Both the position numbers and the translations under genes were made by a program. Below the pieces are notes generated by a model. The model was not told where the DNA came from, ran no database searches, and saw nothing but the letters and a program-made list of their open reading frames with translations. From Eleginops maclovinus (lineage: Eukaryota; Chordata; Actinopteri; Perciformes; Eleginopidae), in assembly GCF_036324505.1 (NCBI RefSeq), contig NC_086362.1:14281953-14345952 (forward strand): a DNA stretch of 64,000 nt, written 5' to 3'. Shown in pieces: positions 47,771 to 58,706 of this stretch. Position 1 is the stretch's first letter. Each line of letters begins with the position of its first letter.

Positions 47771-48566
47771 AAGAGCGTGTTTAGTGCATTTATACTTTAT
47801 GTAGCTCTTGTGAGGAATTACGGAAAATGTGTCGTTTGCATTTGAAAATTCAAGTAAATGCAACTCAAAAAGAGCAGGGGGAAAAGCATGATTATACTTT
47901 TTATTAACTAAAAGAATTGGGAGATGGTCAGAAATACCTTTCATCTGATAGAAACGCCTGATAAAGCTAATGCATCTCATAAAGCTGAAGCCTGGCTGCA
48001 TTGATCCCTCACAAAATCAGGAGAAAACAAACTCCATGTATTTCTCTCCATGACAGGGAGATGAGGATGAGAAAAAAGTAGTTGTTTCCTTTGATCAGAT
48101 ACATAATAATAGTGGACAAACACATTTATTAGTCAATGGAAGGTTGATGATTCACTCCACTGTGCTGAATTGTTCTAGGTCAATAAACTAAACACAAATG
48201 GCATATCTGGCGGTGTCTGAGTGTGTATTAGTGCTGTAAAAGGACTATATGAAGGCAGTGCATTGACCATGGTGAGGCAGAAATATGTTCAAGTTAAGAA
48301 TACCGTCTGGCTCTCCGGGTTTAAAGGTGTGCAGAGTGGCTGGGCAGAGCGTGAAGGTGTGTTGGTGTTGATTCCTTGAGCCAAAAGGGCCCTTGCTCTC
48401 TATGAATGGGATATGAGTGAGTGAATGAAGACTGTGTACAACTTGTGGCTTTGAAGAGTCGCAAAGATTGGATAAAGAGCGATATAAATACAGACCATTT
48501 AGACCATTTAGATGAATAGGTAATGTTGAATAATTAATTAGTCAACATTAGCTTAAGTATAAAATG

Positions 48567-48606
48567 GTGTGTGTGTGTGTGGGTGTGGGTGTGTGTGTGT
48601 GTGTGC
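48567..48606. repeat. (GT)n microsatellite, short
   Basis: GT units with GGGT interruptions. Confidence 0.9.
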
Positions 48607-48786
48607 AAGCTTTTTTAATGTGTAAAGGTTTAAGATGTGGAGGAAACTAACAGATGAATGTGTTGTGAGTCACTGTCTGAAGGGGTATGAGCTGCCTGTT
48701 GATGTGAGTGTGTGAATGTGTGTGTGCATGTTAGTCTGGAATTCAGCAGGTTGGTACACTTTGTCTCTCTCTCTTCATCCGTGCTC

Positions 48787-49070
48787 AAAATCAAAGTCAA
48801 CTTTATTGTAAATCTTTTCATTAGTGTGTTAATATACAAAACATATAGAATATGTATATACATACACTCCTATACACACAACTTATATGTATACATAAAT
48901 ATATATACACACATGAAATACAGTGAATATATACAAAATAAAGAACATTTTAAAAAACAGTTCCTTCAAAAGTACGGAGTCGGATATATATAGAGATGTA
49001 GTACAAAGGATTGTGCAAATGATTGTCCGTAGCAGCGTAGGGAAAAAAGCAGTGTAGAAAAAAAGTGTCT
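48787..49070. repeat. Possible dispersed repeat
   Basis: Begins with atcaaagtcaactttattgt, like the start of the fragment at 47640, and continues AT-rich. No clear right end. Confidence 0.3.
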
Positions 49071-49148
49071 TCACCTGAATCTCAGATAGGGTCTTTGATG
49101 TGGATTATTTACATGGTAATTCCAAAATGAAAACATTTCTCTGATTGC

Positions 49149-49500
49149 AGTGGCTCAGTAAGTAGGGACTTCGGTCTTGGGACCGAAGGGTTGCCGGTTC
49201 ACGTCCCGATCGGACCAAAAAAAAAAAATGGAGTGAGCTGGTAGCTGGAGAGGTGCCAGTTCTCCTCCTAGGCCACTGCCGAGGTGCCCTTGAGCAAGGC
49301 ACCTAACCTCTATCTGCTCCCTTGGTGCCGGGTACCTGGCTGCCTCTCTGCTCTGCCACCTCTCCTCTGCATGTGGTTGTGTGTGCATGTATTTCCTCTG
49401 TGTTTGTGCATGTATATCCTCTGTGTGTTTAATGTGTGTCAACACAACAAAGTAGAGAAAGCAATTTCCCTGTAAGGGATTAATAAAGTATGTCTTCTTC
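49149..49500 (+). mobile_element. tRNA-derived SINE
   Basis: The head is tRNA-like, with an A-box-like gtggctcagtaagtaggg and a B-box-like ggttcacgtcccga 45 bases on. The body has cccttgagcaaggcacctaacc, and the tail ends aatttccctgtaagggattaataaagtatgtcttc. This order is shared by many fish SINEs. It lies on the + strand. RNA polymerase III would use the A and B boxes if they still work. Confidence 0.8.
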
Positions 49501-51275
49501 TGATGGAGACACAGTTTTCTCAGTTCCATTGTTTTTTCACCGGCAGTTTTGTTTTCATGCTTACAACCCACAGAGACCGACCTCCAACCGGCCCTCAGCG
49601 GAGATGCTCAAACACCACCGTCAGCGGTGTGTTTTAACATATTTCAACTCATTGTGTTGTGTGTTTGAGTTCAGTTTGATTGCTCACTAATTGCTGGCTT
49701 TTAGGGGTTTTAGCTCCAGGGACCTCCAATCAGAATAAAGGACATGATATGAAGCCTGCTGTTTCGTTGTTACCTTGATAAACCTGTATGATTATTGCAT
49801 TTTCACTTAATAAAGCAGGTGTAATAATAACTGTCAGATTTCCAACTATCATTCCAATAGTTTTGTATGAAATGATTTCCAATAGTCCTCCAGCTACCTC
49901 TGCTTCAGTCCTTTATTGTTATAGTTTACATAGTCTCACCTCTTGTCTCCCTATCGCTGTGCTCCTCAGAAACAGAGTGGGATGAGTAATGATGAGAGAA
50001 AGAGATATTTAAAATCTGGTCAACTCCACATCCACCACCAACCTGACCACCAAGCACCCCCCACGTGTTAGTGATGATGAGATGGAGATATAGGGATAAA
50101 AGAGCCATATATCCATAGCGCCACAACCAAGAAACAGAGAGAAATGGTATGGCTTGGGTTTGTTCCAAAGTAGAATCTTTTAAAGACAAGCAGATGGTGT
50201 TTCCACCTGGCTTGCCTTCAGGGACCGTTGAAACTAGAGTAGTGAGGGTGGTGTTGCACCCAGCTTGTTTCAGAAGCTAGCCGCAGTTTGCTCAATGATT
50301 CACAGAGGCTAGAGTTGAAGACAGTCAATATAGAAGGTGTTTCACTGTCTTTGAAATCGAACTTATTTTAGCCAATCGATATGGGGATTTGACCCTTTTT
50401 TTATGCCCTTAAATAAGTAGCCTTCAGCGTCAAATATATATGAAATATAGATTAAAATCTACTCGCCACTGTTACGAGATTTCCTTCATCAGCTATTATT
50501 TCATTAATATTTATATGTTGACCTATCATACCAAGAAATACAGTAATGCTAAATTATTATTGTTTCTCCCAAATATTGTTGATGGGCTTTCTTATGTGCT
50601 CACCATTTTGACTCAAATGTTTTGTGAATCTTTATCATATCTCTTTAGGTGCATTTTGGACACATAAGATATTAAACCAATAGCCAAACCCTGTGCCTTA
50701 ATATCTTTGAATCAGTTAAATTAACTGAACAGATCATAATCATATTTCTTATTGTGACATATATGTCACTCTAGATTTTACGAGACATTTTTAGGTTAAA
50801 GTGACAGAATTGATGTCACATGTTTTCACTTGTTTTTTTCATATCAACTTGACCAACAAATGTTTGCACAGGGTTGAACAGGTTAAATTTAATAAATGAC
50901 TTGTTATGTAAGCATAATTATTCCTAAATGGCTTGAATATTATCTTTAGCAACAAAAAACAATCTTTTGAAATGTAGCTCGTTCAGTCCCAAGAGTTGGC
51001 CTGGCACACACACATCGGGCATCATGCAATCAAATCAGCTGTGCTGCTAATCTTTGACATATCCAAGATTCTAAAAACCACCAAAGCCCCATCCCCCTTC
51101 TATTTGTTTTTTGTGTGTTTTTTTGTAATGAATAATGAACTAATTCAAATAATTCAACAGGCATTTCATGGGTGAAATTCCTGAAAATGATTGAATGTTT
51201 GCTATACATTTATGTATGGGGTACATTTTGGCCACAAAGCTGTCCAATGGGTAGTACATTTGAGGATGGCACAAG
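49501..51275. other. Non-coding stretch left of the copia element
   Basis: No gene recognised. An AG...GT bounded 54-nt stretch at 49573-49626 is discussed among the rejected items. Confidence 0.45.
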
Positions 51276-51440
51276 GGTTAAAGATCATGTATCACTTTAT
51301 GTTTACCCTTTGACCCTGGGAACGTGTGTACGTATGCGCAGTTTTTTTCAGGCCGAATGGAACCAAAACAAAAGGATGGGCCGATGAGGCAGTTCTGCCA
51401 TCTTGTCCAGGGACAACAGCTTTACTGTGATTGCTTCAGA
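51276..51440 (+). repeat. 5' LTR remnant of the copia element
   Basis: Positions 51293-51347 match 58091-58145 of the 3' LTR almost base for base (cactttatgtttaccctttg, then accctgggaacg and a gtgtacg-type block). Outside this core the match fades, and the terminal TGTTA appears as ggtta. The right end is uncertain. Confidence 0.7.
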
Positions 51441-52281
51441 GAATGATAGTATGTGTATGTATCACTGTTGATGAGGGTTTTCTGTTCAGCATGGGGTGGT
51501 CAGCACATAAGATTTAGTTTTCAATAGGACGTACTGAAGATGAGCCGACTATCCCCCCGAAAAAGAAATTGAAGAATTCACACCACAAAGAAAAAGCCAG
51601 TGAATGGTACAGAACAGCCAAATCATTCAATAATAATCGCTATGATCTGTTTGTCTGTCACAGATATTGCTAACATTATTAGCAGTGATGCTAAAAACAA
51701 CTGTTTAGTAACTCTATGGCACACAGTTTTATTATTATGACATTTCAGTGTCACTCTAGCTCCTTAGAGGTAGTTGGCAACGTGCCATTAAATAAAACCC
51801 CTGGAAACTTATTAAAAACTATTCATCACGTACCTGTGCCAGCCTGTCAGTGTCAGTGATGACTAGCACTCTGGCTGGCTGCCTTTATTTATTTAGAGTT
51901 AGGGACCATTCACAATAAGACATTAATATTGTACAACAAGAGGAAATCTATCATGCCAGGTTGTAGCTGTTTGCTCCTTTGTGGCCTTTTCCATTTAAAA
52001 GTCTTCCTCAAATCTTGTGAAAATCATGGTGTAAGGTGGACGCCTTCATTTGGCTGAACTCTGTTTGGCTGATACCTGTGTAAGGCCTACAGCTGATTTT
52101 ATGGATGTTCTAAAACCTCAGCTACTAAAAGAACCTCATTGCTAATCAATTCCTTTGCAATTTAGGAGAAATAGGGTGAGATAAACTGCTTTATGAACAG
52201 TAAGGGCAGTGTCCCTGTTGTAGTTTTTTTTAACTTAAATACAGTTAATGTTTTGGAGATTTTTACACTTCTGAACCGAAA

Positions 52282-52826
52282 ATGTCCCCAGATTTTGTTT
52301 CAGAAATGTGGTCACCTTACTTGGGGCTCCAAGGAAGAGCCCGGGAAACAGCCACGGAAATACCCGCAGATGACTTGGACAGTAATAACGGCATGGATAC
52401 GTTGTTACAGAAACCGGATAGTGTGTTCCTGCAGGAGGAAAAGGACCGTGCATATGAAGTGTATTCCCATTTTGATGGGATTACAAAAGACGGTTCTCTG
52501 TCCAAGTCGGACAATATCATTGACTTTGAGCAGCGATCCGTATGAACAAGTACAATATGACTCTACCTGACGCTCTGTTAGCATTGAAGCTCTTGGACAC
52601 GGCTTGTCTGGACGTGAAAAACAGGCAACTTGCACTGACGGCGTGCACAGACTTAAAGTTCGCCCACATGAAATCGGGTACATTGGAGGAAAAACGCCAG
52701 GCTCGTCAAATGGAATTCAAGTGAACCAGCAGGATGTGGCGTTCTTCACAGAGCAAAGACCGCAAGGACGAGGAAAACGGTACACGTTACAGACTGGACA
52801 ACAGAGGCAGCCTTTAGCAGGCACTA
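52282..52826 (+). pseudogene. copia gag fragment, frameshifted
   Basis: A first frame (52282-52540) contains GRARETATEIPADDLDS and a segment ending IIDFEQR. A +1-type shift near 52540 moves to MNKYNMTLPDALLALKLLDT and LTACTDLKF (52542-52724). A third frame follows, with FFTEQRPQGRGKRY, up to the insertion at 52827. The order and motifs are those of a copia capsid domain. The zinc knuckle and protease are missing. Confidence 0.8.
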
Positions 52827-53540
52827 AGGGTGGGCGATAGGCTACCGGTATGATAGTAAAAACCGGTATTGTTCTGCGCCATGATATGAATTTTGAGGTA
52901 TCGTTGATACCGCGGTATTCATAAATTCATAAATTGGCGTTCATATTGGGTCGCATTGGCCGAACATTCTTTGTCTTCTGAAGTATATTCAAACGGGCTT
53001 CGGAAGATTAACCTAACAACAGATCTCCGCTGGATTAATGAATGCCTGGACGTGTTCCTAAACAGCCTGTCTGTTCCTAAAACAGCTGTGCACAGAGTTC
53101 TCGTGCACCTAATTTCCATACAAAAACGCTCCACGAGCTCCTTATAAGGGCATGCAAGACGTGTGAACAATCCAGACTCCACAGGCAACGCGAAAGCAAC
53201 TTTAAACGATCAAAATCATGACATTATTTTAGGACATCACGAAGTCTAGTAGAATCATGAATGTAGATGTGAAACGGAATGTTTAGTCCGCGATAAGCAT
53301 AATAGCGTGTTTAGAACAAAGTTTTGGAAATCTTTTCCCCCGTGACTGATTTCGTAACTTCTAGCAAGCAGGGGCTGGCTTGAGCGGAATGGTTTTTCAG
53401 TGAGGAGACGCACAACGCTAAATGCATATGCAGTGAATGATATTAGCCTACTGTAATTATGCCCATTATTTGATTTAAGTAATACAATACAACAGAAGGT
53501 AAGCAAGAAATAAAGGCCTGGTCCATATACAAGCCTGCCC
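52827..53540. mobile_element. Insertion between gag and integrase, possibly hAT-like
   Basis: It starts gggtgggcgataggctaccgg and has the ggtattgttc and ataccgcggtatt motifs that I associate with fish hAT elements. There is no recognisable inverted end on the right and no coding domain. It has replaced the copia zinc knuckle and protease. Confidence 0.4.
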
Positions 53541-53544
53541 CAAA

Positions 53545-54790
53545 TAAAGGCCAGTGCGATGTGCAGCAAACAAAGTTCTCCTGAAGCTTCACAAACCGTT
53601 TGGCCATGCTTCTGCAGATCGTCCACATAGGCTCATTCATAATGCAGGAAATAAGGACAAAGAATGTATTGCTATTTTCCAGCAAATAGTACATGACTGT
53701 GACATATGCAAAAGGTACAGCAAGACAAAGCCAAAGCCTGCTGTAGGTTTGCCCTTGGCTTCAGAGTATAATGAAACGGTAACAGTGGACCTGCACGAGT
53801 TGGAACCAGGGATATGGTACCTCCATATCATCGACCATTTCACGCGTTTCAGTGCTGGATACATTGTGAAAACAAAGAAACCCTCTGAAATCGTCAACTC
53901 CTTCATTCACACATGGATAAGTGTGCATGTTTTCCCCCGGAGACTATACAGTGACAACGGTGGAGAATTCAATAATGAGGAAATCAGAGACATGGCGGAA
54001 AACTTCAATATTGAGACAAAAACAACAGCAGCATACAGTCCCTAGAGCAACGGCCTGCTGGAGAGACACAATCAGAAACTCACCGAAATCCTCCACAACG
54101 TGAAACGGGAAAATGGATGTGATTGGCACACTGCTCTTGACTGGGCCCTTATGGCCAAGAACAGTATGCTCAATGTCCATGGTTACAGCCCACATCAACT
54201 AGTCTTTGGAAAGAATCATAACCTCCCCTCTGTACTAGTTGATAAGCTACCTGCTTTAGAGGGTACCACTGTAAGTGATAGGGTAGGAGAACACATATCA
54301 GCTCTGCATGCTTCCTGGAAAGCATTCACTGAAGCCGAATGCTCAGAGAGAATAAGGAAGGCACTTCGCAAGCAGCTCAGACCTACAGATGTCGGCACTG
54401 AGTGGAAGGGACCAGGGTTGGTTATTGGTCAGGATGGAGTTGTTGTATTTGTAAGACATGGTGGTATTCTTGTTAGAGTGTATCACTCTAGGCTTTGTAA
54501 GTTAAACACACAGGAGCAGGACAAGCAGACTGCAGAAGATGATCCTAACAGAAAAGCGGAAAGTGAGGGAGGCATTACAAACACTGCAGTAGATAGCTCA
54601 GATAGTGACCAGAATACTGACGATGAACAGGAGAATATCAGTGACATGGAGGTGAATACAGGAGAAGTGTTGCACCCACCCTTGACACAAACTAATGTGA
54701 CACAAACAGACACAGAACACAGGGTCTGTGGTAACTCCAGTGCTTTTGCAGATGTAAAGTTAAGAAAAGGTCAGACTGTAACATTTGGGT
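53545..54790 (+). pseudogene. copia integrase domain with internal stop
   Basis: An HHCC zinc-binding finger comes first (LHKPFGH, then CDICKRY). The catalytic core follows: TVDLHEL gives the first Asp, YSDNGGEF the second and LLERQN the Glu. A TAG at 54043-54045, between the second Asp and the Glu, breaks the frame. Downstream the frame is open from about 54049 to 54790 (C-terminal part with GYSPHQLVFGKNHNLPS and an acidic tail). Typical of copia pol. Confidence 0.92.
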
Positions 54791-55261
54791 AGAGATGATG
54801 GCATTCAATGTACAGCCAGAGTTTTAGGCAGAGCAGGAAAAGCCACAGGAAAGTACAAAAAGTGTTATAACCTACAACATATGGAACCTGATGGCAGTGA
54901 GGGACAAAAGGAGTCAGTTGGTGTATCACATGTTCGTAGTCTTAACATTGAGTCAGACGACAGGGAGGCTGATGTACTCATAACAAAAGAATTTCATTTG
55001 CTGCAGCAAAACAAGAAGAGATAAGGAATTGGCACGATAATGATGTGTTTGAGGAGGTTGAAACCGCAGGCCAAAAATGTGTCTCCACCAGATGGGTCTG
55101 TACTCTCAAAGAAACTCCCAAGGGTATTGTGCCTAAAGCACAACTTGTAGCCAGAGGTTTTGAAGAGCTTAATGTGCAAGAGTTACAGAAATATCCTCCG
55201 ACCTGTGCCTCAGAATCTCTTAGGCTATTGTTATCAGTAATCTGTCAAAATCAGTGGCAAG
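54785..55261 (+). pseudogene. copia reverse transcriptase, N-terminal half
   Basis: After a frame change at 54785 and another near 55000, the frame contains VSTRWVCTLKETP and the hallmark KAQLVARGFEE, then LRLLLSVICQNQWQV. At this point the hAT element begins (55262). Confidence 0.9.
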
Positions 55262-55527
55262 TAGTGGTGCACGATATATCGGCCGCCGATATGGTCACCA
55301 TTTTTTACACATCGGTATTGTTCCGATGTCAAAATAGGGCCAATGTGAACAGGCCGATAACCATTCCTGTGTATTTGACATGTGTGTCGGCTTTGATGTG
55401 AGTGTGGGGGCGGGGATGTTTGTTTTTGCACGAGCGCATACATTTACACGTCACATAATGTGCCGAAGTATGTGCTGGAGGCGGCAAAAAACGTCAGTTT
55501 GACTTTGCCTTTGGTGAGGGAGCAGCG

Positions 55528-56187
55528 ATGTCGTGTGTTTGGTCGTTCTCCAAAGTGTATGAAGAGGATCCTTGCTATGGTGTATGCAATGATTGTGAGG
55601 GCCGGGTGATGCGAGGGGGAGTTTGTGTCAAATCGTTCAATACAACCAATTTGATCACCCACTTAAAAAACAAGCATCCTGAAGCCTACAAAGAATATGA
55701 GAAACTAGCTAATGCTAACAAGCAGTGGAAGAAAGCTACGGCAGCTGCACCAGTCGGTAACCCCATAGAACAAGCGCTGGAAAAGACCAAGAAATTCCAC
55801 AAGAACCACCCAAAGCAAAAGGCATTGAGCATGGCAATAACAAAGATGATCGCTGTTGATGACCAACCGTTTTCAGTAGTGGAAGACGAAAGAGTCAGCG
55901 AGGTGCTTGACGTCGCTGAGCCCCGCTATGACAAGCCAAGTCGTCGTTACTTTGCGGATGTCTCCCTGCCTGCCTTACACGATATCGTAGCCACCCACGT
56001 CCACAAGTTACTCAACAGCAATGTCAGTGACATTAGTTTTACAATGGATATCTGGAGCCTCAACCAAACAAGCATGTTGAGCCTCACGGCTCAGTGGATC
56101 GATGAAAACTTCGAGATGAAGAGAGCTGTGTTACATGCCCAAGAATTCCCTGGTTCGCATACAGGTAGGCCTGGCTATTATTTTTAG
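55528..56187 (+). pseudogene. hAT transposase, N-terminal part with BED zinc finger
   Basis: 219 codons are open. Residues 1-55 or so are a BED-type finger: W...F near the start, then CNDC, and H...H in THLKNKHPEAY. The following part has DDQPFSVVEDE and FTMDIWSL, the latter carrying the first catalytic Asp region of hAT transposases. The rest of the catalytic core and the C-terminal dimerisation domain are lost. ZBED-type host genes derive from such proteins, but this copy is truncated. Confidence 0.88.
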
Positions 56188-56448
56188 CCAAAAAAAATAA
56201 TGACTATCTAGCGGCATTGTACCTGCAAGTTAAAGAATCAGTATCAGGTGTTTTAAAGCTGTCAAGCCGAAATAACGATGATACACATAGATTTAGAGCT
56301 TGGTACCTCTCGGCTGAGAGACATCTAGAGAGACATGTGAATGAAGACCAAGATGCGAAACAGGATGGAATAGCACATTCCTGATGATGAGAACACTCCT
56401 GGAACAGAAGTGCGCACTGGTGGTGTACGAGGCTGACCATGGACTGCC

Positions 56449-56490
56449 TGAATAAGCCAACCCTGAGAATACTCAGGGTTGGCTTATTCA
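56449..56490. repeat. Perfect palindrome, 19-nt arms, 4-nt loop
   Basis: Arms 56449-56467 and 56472-56490 are exact reverse complements around AATA. It lies downstream of the truncated hAT coding part. Confidence 0.95.
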
Positions 56491-56690
56491 TAGTGTCAAC
56501 TCAGGACACAGTTGTATCCTTTATAGAAATGTATTTTTATATAAAAAAACATTTTTATTTAACATGTTTTGGTCTTAACTTGTTTCAAAATATCAGTCAT
56601 TTCTGAAAATAAATTACAAAAGTAAAAAAAAGAAAATCGTTTTGGAAAATAGCTCTTTATTTGATTGTCATAAAAAAGTGTTTTCTATAC

Positions 56691-57430
56691 AGCATTCTTG
56701 CAGGGCATGGAGCTGTCCAGGGATATTTATGTCTGGCCCCCTCCTGAGGCAGGCGGTGAAAATGTTCTTTGGAAACTAAAGAAATGTGTATATGGTCTTG
56801 CTGATGCATCTCTATATTGGTGTGACAAAGTCAAAGCAATCATGCTGAGCACAGGTGGTAGAACGTCACAGGTGGATCCAGCAGTCTTTTATTGGTTACA
56901 CAAGGAGTTTAAGGTCACTGGAGTACTTGCATGCCATGTAGATGATTTTCTTTGGGCAGGCCCGCAAGACTTTTCAACAAATGTGATCCCCCTACTAAAG
57001 TCAGTGTTCCATGTAGGGCGGGAGGAGCATGAGCATTTCTGCTATGTGGGGATGGATTTTGCTGCTGTTGCTGGTGTTGCTTAGGTACATCAGCACAGTT
57101 ACATTGATAATCTACAACCTCTTCACATGCAACCAGCATGTGCTATACAGAGAGATGCCGCCCTTAATGACACTAAAAAAGAGCAGCTTAGGTCAAACAT
57201 AGGACAGATCCTATGGGTTTCCAAGCAGACCAGACCAGATGTTATGTTTGACTCATGTAGTTTGGCATCTAATATAAAAAATGCTACGGTGCAGCCTATG
57301 CATGAGATAAATAAGGTCATCCGTAAGCTTAAGTCAGAAAAGGTGACCCTGGAGTTTCAGCATTTGGGAAACAATGATGCTCTCAACTTGGTTGTTTTCA
57401 GTGATGCTTCTTTTGGTGATCTCCCACATT
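56691..57430 (+). pseudogene. copia reverse transcriptase, C-terminal half
   Basis: Resumes with AFLQGMEL, then WKLKKCVYGLADAS and the catalytic ACHVDDFLW (HVDD for the usual YVDD). A TAG at 57082-57084 interrupts it. From 57127 the frame continues through RSNIGQILWVSKQTRPDVMFD to SDASFGDL, where RNase H begins. Confidence 0.92.
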
Positions 57431-57859
57431 GATGTTCTTATGGGAGGAAGAGGGAAGTTTTCTCCTCTCTGTTGGCAATCCAAGAGAATTAGACGTGTTG
57501 TACGAAGCACCCTTGCAGGAGAAACACTTGCTATGTCAGATGGTGTAGACAATGCTATTTTTCTTGCAACCCTCTTTTCTGAGCTAACCACTGGTAATGT
57601 TGAACTGAATTCTCCTTCACTGGTCTGTGTGACTAACAATCGATCTATGTTCGATGCCCTTAAGTCAACTAAACAGGTCATAGAGAAGAGACTCAGGTTG
57701 GAAATAAGCAGCATTAAGGAGCTCATACAAAGGAAGAAAATCAAGGAGATGCTCTGGTCAGACACAAAAGGCCAACTCGCTGACTGTCTCACCAAAAAGG
57801 GAGCATCAGCTCTGGTGCTTTTGAAAGCTCTAAATGAAGGACTGTGGGATCTGTGGTGA
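57400..57859 (+). pseudogene. copia RNase H domain
   Basis: The frame shifts near 57430. The domain shows SDASFGDL (first Asp), RSTLAGETLAMSDG (Glu) and WSDTKGQLADCLTKKGAS, the usual copia C-terminus, ending at a TGA at 57857-57859. Confidence 0.9.
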
Positions 57860-58055
57860 AAACTTTATTAGCACAGACAATTCAAAGCACTTTGTTTGCA
57901 TTGTTTGTATGTTCATCGTTTGTCAAACTCACTCTGAATGTATCAGGATGTCACTTAAGAGGTATTCTTTTGTGTATAGTCATTGGATGACTTTGTATGT
58001 TTATTTGAAATCTTTTGACAGGTATTACTTTTACATTGTTTTATTATTTGACATA
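57860..58055 (+). other. copia 3' untranslated stretch
   Basis: Non-coding AT-rich sequence between RNase H and the polypurine tract. Confidence 0.6.
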
Positions 58056-58070
58056 AAAAGGATAGGGAGA
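58056..58070 (+). other. Polypurine tract of the copia element
   Basis: Purine-rich (aaaaggatagggaga) directly before the 3' LTR, the position of the plus-strand primer. Confidence 0.8.
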
Positions 58071-58071
58071 T

Positions 58072-58260
58072 TGTTAACTTATAGTGTCCCTCACTTTATG
58101 TTTACCCTTTGACCCTGGGAACGCGTGTACGCATGCCCAGTTTTTCATGTGGCTCTCTCTCGGCATGTTGCAATGGAGATGGGAGCAAGTGAGTTGTTCT
58201 GTATGGCAGTGGAATAAAGTCGTTAAAGATATATAAATGTAGTGTTTATTGTGCCTAACA
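58072..58260 (+). repeat. 3' LTR of the copia element
   Basis: 189 bp, from TGTTA to TAACA, the inverted ends typical of copia LTRs. It has an AATAAA at about 58213 and a core shared with the 5' LTR remnant. Flanking target duplications are not recognisable. Confidence 0.85.
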
Positions 58261-58430
58261 TCGGCGTGGGCTGATTTGACCAAGGAACCCCGAAACACAG
58301 CCAACACAGGACCGTCCTCATCATCTCTTATTTCGTAAACGTCAACTCCCGGGAGCAGAATGTGAAAAATATTAAAACCAATGACCAAAACATACACAGA
58401 CTTAAAACACTGATCTAGACTTTATATCAC

Positions 58431-58706
58431 CTCCTCTCCTCTCCTCTCCTTTCCATTCCTCTCCTCTCCTCTCTTGTCCTCTCCTCTCCTCTCCTCTCTT
58501 GTCCTCTCCTCTCCTCTCCTCTCCTCTCTTGTCCTCTCTTGTCCTCTCCTCTCCTCTCCTCTCCTCTCTTGTCCTCTCTTGTCCTCTCCTCTCCTCTCCT
58601 CTCCTCTCTTGTCCTCTCCTCTCCTCTCGTCCTCTCCTCTCCTCTCTTCTCCTCTCCTCTCCTCTCCTCTCCTCTCCTCTCCTCTCCTCTCCTCTCCTCT
58701 CCTCTC
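58431..58706. repeat. (CTCCT)n pentamer satellite with CTTGT variants
   Basis: About 275 bases of the pentamer, broken at several places by a ctcttgtc unit. Open frames over it (poly Leu-Ser, poly Glu-Arg) are artefacts. Confidence 0.97.

Larger units (their letters stand above)
55262..56690 (+). mobile_element. hAT transposon remnant nested in copia RT
   Basis: The left end, tagtggtgcacgatatatcgg, has the look of a hAT terminal repeat. A transposase gene start follows. The right end shows no matching inverted repeat, so the far side is deleted or rearranged. The RT frame resumes at about 56691 with AFLQGMEL, several codons after the point where it stopped. Confidence 0.8.
51276..58260 (+). 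mobile_element. Ty1/copia LTR retrotransposon, decayed, with nested insertions
   Basis: Order on the + strand: 5' LTR remnant, gag, (gap), integrase, reverse transcriptase, RNase H, polypurine tract, 3' LTR. Integrase before reverse transcriptase identifies the copia superfamily. Zinc knuckle and protease are absent, their place taken by about 720 bp of foreign sequence (52827-53540). A hAT transposon interrupts the RT (55262-56690). In-frame stops and frameshifts in every domain show it is inactive. Copia elements are sparse in fish; the GalEa-like clade is the likely home, but I could not verify this. Confidence 0.9.

Noticed and set aside
49149..49225. Functional tRNA gene
   Set aside because: Only the A and B boxes are tRNA-like; no cloverleaf can be drawn with paired acceptor ends, and a SINE body follows.
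49573..49626. 54-nt AG...GT stretch, possible exon between 42029 and 60711
   Set aside because: Its borders do not agree in phase with both candidate exons at once, and the donor (gtgtgt) is poor.
51540..51640. Open stretch with a PPKKK-type basic motif as part of copia gag
   Set aside because: Too short, not in frame with the gag fragment, and not a motif I can tie to the family.
52282..52826. Domesticated gag gene
   Set aside because: The frame is broken at least twice over 540 bases and the pol domains follow in the normal copia order, so there is no sign of selection to keep it.
55528..56187. Domesticated ZBED-like host gene
   Set aside because: The frame stops after the first part of the transposase, there are no introns or promoter signs, and it sits between two halves of a dead retrotransposon. 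A transposon remnant is the simpler reading.
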